NCBI RefSeq assembly: GCF_025515275.1
Contig: NZ_JAOPFU010000004.1
Location: forward strand, 1-64,000
Reading direction: 5' to 3'
Origin: Catenovulum sp. 2E275
GTDB lineage: Bacteria > Pseudomonadota > Gammaproteobacteria > Enterobacterales > Alteromonadaceae
DNA: 64,000 nucleotides
Shown piece after piece: positions 56,567 to 64,000 of this stretch. Both the position numbers and the translations under genes were made by a program. The notes beneath the pieces were generated by a model. That model saw nothing but the letters and a program-made list of their open reading frames with translations, was not told the origin of the DNA and made no database searches. Numbering within the stretch: the stretch's first letter is position 1; every line of letters begins with the position of its first letter.

Positions 56567-57688
56567 TTAGTTTTGGCCAACCGCTAAATTGGCAACTGTA
56601 ATTTGAGCCATATCTAACTCAATTGAAAAAGTACAGCCTTGATCTGGTATTGAGTTAACACAAATACTGCCCTGATGCTGCTCAACCACAGCTTTAACAA
56701 CAGCCAACCCTAAACCTGTGCCTTTACCCCGTGTTGTAAAAAATGGTTCAAAAATTTGCTGTTGTAAGTGAGGCGCAATGCCAGGGCCATTGTCAGTTAC
56801 CTGAATTAAAACTTTGTTTTGCGTTGAACGCTTTGCCACTAATTCAATTTTGGCACCACTACCAATCATTTGAATACTGTTATGAATTAAGTTTTGAATG
56901 GCGCTGCACAGTGCATTTTTGTTGCCATAAATTTCAATGTCAGGCTCAGGTAAATTCAATATTAATTCACCTTGGTTTTGAATTATCATGGCTTCACAAC
57001 CGGCTTGAATTTCCGTTAATAGCTGTTGGAGCGATAATTTTTCAGCAACCTGTTTTTGTCCACTTTTAGCAAATAGTAGCATGTCCGTAATCTGGCTTTC
57101 TAAGTCTTGTAATCTGGCCATTAATTTTTGCTGAAAGCTCGATTTGGACTGATTAGATAAAGAATGATTAGCTAAATTAGCTGCATATAACATAGCTGCA
57201 GAAAGTGGTGTACGAATTTGATGTGCCAGTGATGCCATCATTTTGCCAAGTACACTCAGTTGCTTAAACTGGCTGAGCCTTGCCTGTAATAACCGGGTAT
57301 CTGTCATATCAGTTAACACAACAAGCTGGCCAGGCTCTGGCGTTAGTGCTGTTGTTTCCAGTTTAACTAAGCGCCCATTGCGTAATGATATTTCATGTCC
57401 GTCATCTGCTTTTGGATTAAATGCTCGGTGAATAATACTCACCCAAGTTTCCCCAACCAAAGGTTCACCTAATAAATCGACTGCAATTTGGTTAGCTTCT
57501 TCAACTCGGCCATTTGCCGATAAAATAACCACACCCGCCGGTAAAATATTAACCAAATGACGCAAACGAGCAGATTGCCCTCTCAGCTCATTTAGCTCTC
57601 CGGCATATCTTTCCTGTTCCAGTGATTGCTCTGGTTTATCACCTGAGTTATCGAATTTTTGGGTATTCAGTTGAGATAATGATTGCAT
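56567..57688 (-). CDS. flrB: Flagellar sensor histidine kinase FlrB
   Basis: 373 residues, soluble with no membrane helix, as in Vibrio FlrB. A PAS domain (about 40-140) is followed by the dimerisation/phosphorylation site SLAHQIRTPLSAAM, then the ATPase domain with QNLIHNSIQMIG (N box), VTDNGPGIAPHLQQQIFEPFFTTR (in parts) and KGTGLGLAVVKA (G boxes). It phosphorylates FlrC. The gene has a sigma-54 promoter just upstream and is coupled to flrC. Confidence 0.95.
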   Translation of the reverse strand: MQSLSQLNTQKFDNSGDKPEQSLEQERYAGELNELRGQSARLRHLVNILPAGVVILSANGRVEEANQIAVDLLGEPLVGETWVSIIHRAFNPKADDGHEISLRNGRLVKLETTALTPEPGQLVVLTDMTDTRLLQARLSQFKQLSVLGKMMASLAHQIRTPLSAAMLYAANLANHSLSNQSKSSFQQKLMARLQDLESQITDMLLFAKSGQKQVAEKLSLQQLLTEIQAGCEAMIIQNQGELILNLPEPDIEIYGNKNALCSAIQNLIHNSIQMIGSGAKIELVAKRSTQNKVLIQVTDNGPGIAPHLQQQIFEPFFTTRGKGTGLGLAVVKAVVEQHQGSICVNSIPDQGCTFSIELDMAQITVANLAVGQN

Positions 57689-57734
57689 TATTTAGCCTGC
57701 GTCAAAAGTTTAACGAAATATTTTAACAGGACAA

Positions 57735-57751
57735 ATGCAAACCTAATGCCA
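57735..57751 (-). promoter_or_regulatory. Sigma-54 promoter of flrBC
   Basis: The minus strand reads TGGCAT-TAGGT-TTGCAT, an almost ideal -24/-12 element. The predicted start is about 35 bases before the flrB ATG. FlrA activates flrBC in Vibrio through such a promoter, and flrA is the next gene upstream. The 219-base flrA-flrB spacer also has a 7-bp repeat AGCTAAG/CTTAGCT (57812-57839) of unknown role. Confidence 0.82.
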
Positions 57752-57907
57752 ACTAAATTTAAATTAAATATCAAGTAGTTAAAAAGTATTTTATAAGGTT
57801 ATTTTTTTGACAGCTAAGCATGGTTACTCACACTTAGCTAAAAACAGGTTGGTTTTGGGAGTGCAGATACAAAAGTAAAGCAGCTTAAATATGAATAAAT
57901 TTGAGTA

Positions 57908-59347
57908 TTAATTTAATCCGTACTTACGCATTTTTTCAACCAGTGTGGTGCGTCGCATACCCAACATTTCAGCAGCTCTCGCAACCACCCCATCTTGCGC
58001 AGCAAGCGCTTGATTTATTAAATCAATTTCTAACTCCGCAAGATATTCTTTTAAATTAATACCGTCTTGCGGCAACTCAACTATCATTTGAGTTCCATTT
58101 TGCTCATCTTCACTTTCTTCTTCATCATCAGAAAATGAAAACAAATCATTGAGCGCTTCACGCTCAAGCATCGCTTCTGGATATTCAGGCTCAAATGCCT
58201 CTACTTCAATATGCTGATATTTTTTAGGCAATTCGGCAACATCAACTAACTGGTTAGGATATAAAATGGATAAACGCTCAATTAAATTAGCCAGTTCCCT
58301 AACATTGCCAGACCATTTGTGTTCCATTAACGACTGAATCGCATTATCTGTTAACTTAACAGATTCCTGCCCTTGCTCAGTTAACCTTCGGCTCAACTCA
58401 TTAATTAATAAAGGTAAATCTTCTCGACGTTCACGCAAGGACGGAGTTTCTACCGGAAATACATTTAACCGATAAAATAAATCTTCACGGAATTTGCCTT
58501 CGTCCACTAGCTTTTCAAGCTCTCGGTGTGTCGCAGCTATCACTCTAACATCTGATTTTATTTGAAGTGCAGAACCAACCCGTTCAAATACACGCTCTTG
58601 CAAAACCCTAAGTAACTTAACTTGCATTTGCAGCGGCATGTCACCAATTTCATCCAAAAAGAGTGTACCGCCTTGCGCCAGCTCAAAACGGCCTTTCCGA
58701 GCACTAATCGCACCGGTAAAAGCCCCTTTTTCATGGCCAAATAATTCACTTTCCAGTAATTCACCAGGAATTGCGCCGCAGTTAACAGGTACAAACGGCC
58801 CTTTTGAACGTTTCGATAATCTGTGGATAGCTTGAGCCACAACTTCTTTACCTGTGCCAGATTCACCTAATACAAGCACATTGGCATCAGTAGGCGCAAC
58901 CTGTTCAATCAGTTTACGGACTATTTGCATTTCATGGCTGTGACCAACCAGGGTATGTTGCAAATCTTTGGAAGATTTTAATTGCTGATTAGGTTTATTA
59001 CGTAGATAAAGTTCGCAGCGATGTAAGGCTTGAGTAAAACCGGAATGCGTGACTTGAGTATCAAATGCCGCAACTACATTCGCCAACCCAGTTAAGTCTG
59101 ATAAACGTTGATCAACAATAAAAGGCAATTCAGGCGCTTGATTAATCAGCATTTGACACAAGTCAAAATTTTGATGATCGGTACTCAGTAAAACTGCTTT
59201 CCAGTGATGATGTTGAGCTAATAAGTCAGACGCAGCGGTTAAATCGACGCAGTCAAAATCTTCATCCATAAATTTAAGAATGGTTTTTAGTGTCGAAAAA
59301 TCGCCAGCAGTTGAGTCAATCAGTAAAATACGTCTATTACTTTGCAT
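57908..59347 (-). CDS. flrA: Master flagellar transcriptional activator FlrA (FleQ family)
   Basis: 479 residues. The N-terminal FleQ-type receiver-like domain ([19 protein letters not shown]) lacks a normal phospho-acceptor Asp. The AAA+ core has Walker [19 protein letters not shown] in [12 protein letters not shown] and Walker [11 protein letters not shown] Fis-type helix-turn-helix lies at the C-terminus ([16 protein letters not shown]). It activates sigma-54 promoters such as that of flrBC, and FleQ relatives bind c-di-GMP. It is transcribed alone, with flagellin upstream on the same strand behind a terminator. Confidence 0.95.
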   Translation of the reverse strand: MQSNRRILLIDSTAGDFSTLKTILKFMDEDFDCVDLTAASDLLAQHHHWKAVLLSTDHQNFDLCQMLINQAPELPFIVDQRLSDLTGLANVVAAFDTQVTHSGFTQALHRCELYLRNKPNQQLKSSKDLQHTLVGHSHEMQIVRKLIEQVAPTDANVLVLGESGTGKEVVAQAIHRLSKRSKGPFVPVNCGAIPGELLESELFGHEKGAFTGAISARKGRFELAQGGTLFLDEIGDMPLQMQVKLLRVLQERVFERVGSALQIKSDVRVIAATHRELEKLVDEGKFREDLFYRLNVFPVETPSLRERREDLPLLINELSRRLTEQGQESVKLTDNAIQSLMEHKWSGNVRELANLIERLSILYPNQLVDVAELPKKYQHIEVEAFEPEYPEAMLEREALNDLFSFSDDEEESEDEQNGTQMIVELPQDGINLKEYLAELEIDLINQALAAQDGVVARAAEMLGMRRTTLVEKMRKYGLN

Positions 59348-59489
59348 ACGCCTGTCAAATTATTGTTATCAGCTTATCCGTTAGCTGAATTATTGACGAA
59401 AGCGTAAAATTAATCCAGTAAAACTAATAAAAACGTCAATTTTTTGTTGAATTGAAAGATAAATTTAAAATATATTTATCCGAGGTTTA

Positions 59490-59520
59490 ATATAAAAAGC
59501 ACGCCGAAGCGTGCTTATTT
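59490..59520 (-). terminator. Rho-independent terminator of the flagellin gene
   Basis: AAGCACGC (59497-59504) pairs with GCGTGCTT (59509-59516) around CGAA. On the minus strand the loop is the stable C(TTCG)G tetraloop type, followed by TTTTTATATT. It is 36 bases after the flagellin stop. Confidence 0.9.
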
Positions 59521-59552
59521 GAAATATTAACGACAAAAATCGGCAGAATTAG

Positions 59553-60356
59553 TTAGCTCAATAAATTTAAAACCTGCTGCTGATTTTGTCTGGCTTGTGC
59601 GGCAACAGCGGTTGAACTTTGAGTTAATACATCATTTTGCGCCTGAGCTGAAGCGGCTTGTGCATAATCAGTATCCTGCAAGCGGCTTTGCGCAGCCTGA
59701 ACATTCACATTTGTAGTCGATAAATTATTAATGATTGAAGCAAATGCATTTTGCTGAGCACCTAACTCCCCACGTTCAGAGCCAATAAAAGACAAAGCAC
59801 TATCTAAAGATTCTAAAGAACTGGTTAAATCGCTACCATTGGTCACATCAATATTTTGTAAACCGGATAATTGAGAAGCTAAATCGCTGGTATTAACCGA
59901 CGTTTTTTGCCCTGCACCAGAGCCCACTTGAAAAGAAAATTCATTATCCTGATTGAATAGCGCCTGACCATTAAACTCAGTATTATTAATCGTATCCTGA
60001 ATGTTTTGTTGAAGCCCAGAGATTTCAGATTGAATAGCTTGGCGATCAGCATCCGTTAAAATACCGCTGCCAGATTGAAGTGTTAGTTCACGAATGCGCT
60101 GCGCATCTTCATTTATACCTTGTAGCGCACCATCTGCTACCTGAGATAAAGAGATACCATCGTATGCATTACGCGAAGATTGCTGATAAGCATTTGATTC
60201 TGCTGTAAGTCTGTCAATAATTTGCTGGGCTGCGGCAGCATCAGCCGATTTATTCACCTTTTTACCAGATGCTAATTGTTCAAAAACAGTATCCTGCTTT
60301 TTATTCAACTGTTCTAAAATACTAGCATTATTAGATGAAACACCATTAACATTCAT
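59553..60356 (-). CDS. Divergent flagellin
   Basis: 267 residues, no signal peptide, as expected for export by the flagellar apparatus. The N-terminal D0/D1 coiled coil is recognisable (FEQLASGKKVNKSADAAAAQQIIDRLTAE and RNAYDGISLSQVADGALQGI, in parts), with TDADRQAIQSEISGLQQNI and NTEFNGQALF typical of D1. The C-terminal helix ends QNQQQVLNLLS. The extreme N-terminus (MNVNGVSSNNASILEQ) differs from the common NTNVxSLxAQ type and the variable domain is very small. It has an AGGAG site eight bases before ATG 60356 and its own terminator. No fliD, flaG or fliS is adjacent. Confidence 0.88.
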   Translation of the reverse strand: MNVNGVSSNNASILEQLNKKQDTVFEQLASGKKVNKSADAAAAQQIIDRLTAESNAYQQSSRNAYDGISLSQVADGALQGINEDAQRIRELTLQSGSGILTDADRQAIQSEISGLQQNIQDTINNTEFNGQALFNQDNEFSFQVGSGAGQKTSVNTSDLASQLSGLQNIDVTNGSDLTSSLESLDSALSFIGSERGELGAQQNAFASIINNLSTTNVNVQAAQSRLQDTDYAQAASAQAQNDVLTQSSTAVAAQARQNQQQVLNLLS

Positions 60357-60388
60357 GACTACAACTCCTAAATCAAGATAATGCTCAT

Positions 60389-60416
60389 ATTATAGCCTAT
60401 CAGGCATTGAGATCAA
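60389..60416 (-). promoter_or_regulatory. Candidate sigma-70-like promoter of the flagellin gene
   Basis: On the minus strand TTGATC is followed 16 bases later by a perfect TATAAT (plus-strand ATTATA at 60389-60394). Transcription would start about 25-30 bases before the ATG. The region does not match sigma-28 (TAAA-N15-GCCGATAA) well, and a near sigma-54 motif has the wrong spacing. Confidence 0.5.
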
Positions 60417-60465
60417 TAATTCGCCCCAATATCACAGAGCATTCAACTAACCTTTAAGTGTAACG

Positions 60466-61587
60466 TCACTCATTTTGTAAACTAGTCACAACCTGCTCAA
60501 TTTCGTCGTCTGATAAATAAGGATGCATGGGCAAGCTAAAGCAAGATCTGGCAATTTGCTCTGCATTGGATAAATCTAATCCTGCTGTATTGATATCTTT
60601 AAACACAGTTTGTTGATGCATGCATGTAGCATAATAAACTGCCGTTGGAATTCCTTTGTTTTGCGCTCGTTGAATATAAATGTCTCGATGTTTATCGACT
60701 GCCTGCACTGAATATTGAGCCCAACTACTATATGTATTCTCCCGACAAGTAGGAAGGATAAAATCGGATTGAGAGCTCAAATATTCTGAATATAAGTTTG
60801 CTACTTCATTCCTGCGGACTAGCTCAGATGGGAAAATTGCTAGTTTTTCTAATAAAATAGCAGCTTGCAAGGTATCTAGTCGGCTGTTAAGTCCAACTCT
60901 TACATTATCGTATTTGTCTTTGCCTTTTCCATGTAATCTGATTGAACGAATCAATTCAGCGTAATCATCGTTATCAGTAAAAATAGCACCACCATCACCG
61001 TAACAACCTAAAGGTTTAGCTGGAAAAAAGCTAGTGGTCGCAATATCCCCAAAACACCCTGCTTGCTTACCGCTGATACCGCCACCAAATCCTTGTGCAG
61101 CATCTTCTATCACTTTTAAATTATATTGGATTGCCAATCTATTAATTTTTTCATAGTCAGCTGGCTGACCGAATAAATCTACGGCCATAATTGCTTTGAG
61201 GTTAAGATCCGTACAATTAAGTACGTGCAGAATAGTAGCCTCTAGTTTAGAGGCATTTAAATTAAAACTCTCAAGATCACTGTCAATAAAAATTGGTGTA
61301 GCACCCGACAGAGCAATCACTTCGGCCGATGCGAAAAAGGTAAATGTCGGCACAATGACCGCATCTCCTTTTCCAATTCCCATAGTCATCAGTGCAATTT
61401 GCAATGCATCAGTGCCGTTTGCACAAGTAATTGCATGTTTAACACCAATATATTCAGCAAGTTTTACTTCTAACTCATGAACTTCTGGCCCCATGATATA
61501 TTGGCCATGTGACAAAACATCAGCAATTCGTTTATTGATATTTACTTTGGATTGTTCGTATTGAGCTTTTAAATCAATAAATTGCAT
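60466..61587 (-). CDS. wbpE: DegT/DnrJ/EryC1 aminotransferase, WbpE-like
   Basis: 373-residue PLP-dependent sugar aminotransferase. The Schiff-base lysine is K191 in SFFPAKPLGCYGDGGA, and EDAAQGFGG holds the PLP-binding Asp. It starts [12 protein letters not shown], as WbpE does. WbpE makes the 3-amino group of UDP-2-acetamido-3-amino-2,3-dideoxy-glucuronate from the 3-keto sugar made by WbpB. ATG 61587 overlaps the wbpD stop by one base, so the genes are coupled. It is the last gene before the flagellin. Confidence 0.88.
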   Translation of the reverse strand: MQFIDLKAQYEQSKVNINKRIADVLSHGQYIMGPEVHELEVKLAEYIGVKHAITCANGTDALQIALMTMGIGKGDAVIVPTFTFFASAEVIALSGATPIFIDSDLESFNLNASKLEATILHVLNCTDLNLKAIMAVDLFGQPADYEKINRLAIQYNLKVIEDAAQGFGGGISGKQAGCFGDIATTSFFPAKPLGCYGDGGAIFTDNDDYAELIRSIRLHGKGKDKYDNVRVGLNSRLDTLQAAILLEKLAIFPSELVRRNEVANLYSEYLSSQSDFILPTCRENTYSSWAQYSVQAVDKHRDIYIQRAQNKGIPTAVYYATCMHQQTVFKDINTAGLDLSNAEQIARSCFSLPMHPYLSDDEIEQVVTSLQNE

Positions 61588-62171
61588 TAATTATCTACCT
61601 TCACTAGCTCATTATTAGTTAAGCGGTATTCGACATTTTGATGGGGACAGGTTGCGGATGCATTTCCGGTTAAGGGGAGATCCAGCTTTTCTCCAAACTC
61701 ACTCATCCAACCAACTTGTTTTGCTGGTACTCCAACCATCAACGCATAGTCAGGTACATTTTTATTAATAACAGCACCCGCACCAACAAAAGCATATTTA
61801 CCAATAGTGACGCCACAAACTATCGTACAGTTAGCCCCTAGAGTTGCTCCACGTTTAACATATGTATCTCTATATTCTGCTTTTCGTTCTATCGCACTTC
61901 TGGGATTATAAACATTGGTGAAAACCATACTCGGCCCGCAAAACACGTCTTCTTCAAGCGTAACATTGTCATAGACGGAAACATTATTTTGAATTTTACA
62001 ATTGTTACCAATAACGACTTTATTACCTACAAATACATTTTGCCCCAAGGAACAGCATTTGCCAATTACAGCGCCTGAACATACATGAACAAAATGCCAA
62101 ACTCGAGTGCCTTCCCCTATTTGAGCGCCTGCGTCAACGATTGCCGATTCGTGGATAGAAAAATTTACCAT
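61587..62171 (-). CDS. wbpD: UDP-sugar N-acetyltransferase, WbpD-like
   Basis: 194 residues, a left-handed beta-helix (hexapeptide repeat) acetyltransferase, with repeats from [19 protein letters not shown] to [27 protein letters not shown] (in parts). WbpD acetylates the 3-amino group made by WbpE to give the 2,3-diacetamido sugar. It has no membrane helix. It follows wbpB by six bases and overlaps wbpE by one. Members of this fold have varied substrates, so the specific call rests on the gene set. Confidence 0.85.
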   Translation of the reverse strand: MVNFSIHESAIVDAGAQIGEGTRVWHFVHVCSGAVIGKCCSLGQNVFVGNKVVIGNNCKIQNNVSVYDNVTLEEDVFCGPSMVFTNVYNPRSAIERKAEYRDTYVKRGATLGANCTIVCGVTIGKYAFVGAGAVINKNVPDYALMVGVPAKQVGWMSEFGEKLDLPLTGNASATCPHQNVEYRLTNNELVKVDN

Positions 62172-62177
62172 AGTTTA

Positions 62178-63146
<969 letters not shown>

Positions 63147-64000
63147 CTAAGCTTTAACGATTTTTGCAGACTGATGTTTAAAATAACCGCGAGTGTCTAT
63201 GATTAACGAACTTGCTTTTTCTATTAACTTGTAATCAAACGCATCGTGCGCAGTGGCTAAAATAACAGCATCGTAAGAGCTTAAGATTTCAGTGGTTAAA
63301 TTAATGCTACATAATTCAAAATTATATTTTCTAACTCTGGGTAAACATTTCACATGAGGGTCAGAATATTCAACATAAGCCCCTTTGTGCAAAAGCATAT
63401 CCAGTAATTGAAGTGAAGGCGACTCTCGCATATCGTCCACATTCTTTTTGTAGGCCATACCCAGTATTAAGATTCGGCTACCATTAATCGCTTTTTTATG
63501 TTGATTTAACGCATCTGCAACTTTATCTACAACCCAGAGTGGCATTGCTGAATTAACCTCACCGGCAAGTTCAATAAAGCGGGTATGAACACCGTATTCT
63601 CGAGCTTTCCAAGTCAAATAAAATGGATCGATAGGTATACAATGTCCACCAATACCTGGCCCGGGATAATAAGCAGTAAAACCAAATGGCTTAGTTGCTG
63701 CGGCATCTATGACTTCGTGAATATCGATTCCCATTTTATCTGCAACTATCTTCATTTCATTAACTAAGCCAATATTCACTGCACGATGAATGTTCTCAAG
63801 TAACTTAGTCATCTCAGCCGCTTTAGTGCTACTAACAGGCACAACTTTATCAATTGCGTTTGAATACAGCGCAATTCCTACTTGCAAGCATTCAGCAGTA
63901 TAACCACCTACAACTTTGGGGATGGTTTGAGTATTAAAATTGGGGTTGCCCGGATCTTCTCGCTCTGGCGAATAGACTAAAAAGAAGTTTTCCCCCACGG
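63147..64000 (-). CDS. wbpA: UDP-N-acetyl-D-glucosamine 6-dehydrogenase, WbpA-like (5' part off window)
   Basis: The last about 283 residues of a UDP-sugar dehydrogenase; the N-terminal NAD domain continues past 64000. The catalytic Cys is in [15 protein letters not shown], with the preceding [13 protein letters not shown] and [20 protein letters not shown] (in parts). The C-terminal UDP-sugar domain has [21 protein letters not shown]. The subfamily is of WbpA/WecC type, which oxidises C6 of UDP-HexNAc twice to the uronate. The following wbpB-wbpD-wbpE genes point to UDP-GlcNAc as substrate. The codon at 63998 is GTG and is probably internal. Confidence 0.9.
   Translation of the reverse strand, partial: VGENFFLVYSPEREDPGNPNFNTQTIPKVVGGYTAECLQVGIALYSNAIDKVVPVSSTKAAEMTKLLENIHRAVNIGLVNEMKIVADKMGIDIHEVIDAAATKPFGFTAYYPGPGIGGHCIPIDPFYLTWKAREYGVHTRFIELAGEVNSAMPLWVVDKVADALNQHKKAINGSRILILGMAYKKNVDDMRESPSLQLLDMLLHKGAYVEYSDPHVKCLPRVRKYNFELCSINLTTEILSSYDAVILATAHDAFDYKLIEKASSLIIDTRGYFKHQSAKIVKA

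Noticed and set aside
56743-57069. 108-codon ORF on the plus strand within flrB
   Set aside because: It is a shadow of the flrB reading frame, which has all kinase motifs on the minus strand.
60374-60400. Near sigma-54 promoter before flagellin (GGC ... GC on the minus strand)
   Set aside because: The GG and GC elements are one base too far apart and the flanking bases fit poorly; a sigma-70-like TATAAT overlaps it and fits better.
41500-60400. A broken or duplicated gene in the flagellar locus
   Set aside because: Every flagellar reading frame is full length with its key motifs, and gene order is standard apart from the missing flaG-fliD-fliS.

Overview
The window comes from an AT-rich gammaproteobacterium. 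Gene content and order point to a marine Alteromonadales bacterium, perhaps Catenovulum-like: fabB/pdxB/fimV synteny, the trxB-aat-bpt-infA-clpA-clpS-cspD block, a polar-type flrABC flagellar system and opgGH. The exact genus is inference. Nearly all the sequence is coding. I see no rRNA, tRNA, CRISPR array, insertion sequence or prophage.

Layout: 1-4473 (minus) holds a partial fimV, pdxB and fabB. At 4601-10499 (plus) are mnmC, smrA, trxB, aat, bpt and infA. Positions 10617-14077 carry clpA and clpS (minus), cspD (plus) and a DUF2835 gene (minus). At 14344-23721 (minus) are pepN, an NSS-family Na+ symporter, prc, proQ, a small acidic protein, hda and a DUF2066 lipoprotein-like/secreted protein gene. 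At 24089-26554 (plus) are purM, purN and a DUF3108 gene. At 26717-30429 (minus) are pgi, tal and folM, then a DUF3369/HD-GYP response regulator (plus, 30521-32050). At 32171-36640 is a small sugar-catabolic locus (MFS transporter, TIM-barrel isomerase, Gfo/Idh/MocA oxidoreductase) with a divergent PAS-AraC regulator. At 36726-41129 (minus) are opgH, opgG and an outer-membrane beta-barrel gene.

41405-60356 (minus) is a long flagellar locus. Transcription runs from a divergent flagellin through flrA, flrB-flrC, fliEFGHIJ, fliK and fliLMNOPQR-flhB. I find two textbook sigma-54 (-24/-12) promoters, one before flrB and one before fliE. They fit the known FlrA -> FlrBC -> basal body/hook hierarchy. 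The usual flaG-fliD-fliS genes are missing between the flagellin and flrA.

60466-64000 (minus) holds four genes in wbpA-wbpB-wbpD-wbpE order (wbpA partial). Together they match four of the five steps from UDP-GlcNAc to a UDP-2,3-diacetamido-2,3-dideoxy-uronic acid, a building block of surface polysaccharide.

The window is mostly conserved housekeeping and motility DNA, and I did not find a clear undescribed defence or mobile system. The best leads are: a possible AUA start codon for aat; a compact cluster of N-degron genes; the atypical flagellin locus next to nucleotide-sugar genes; an intra-operon terminator in the sugar locus; and several perfect palindromes in promoter regions.
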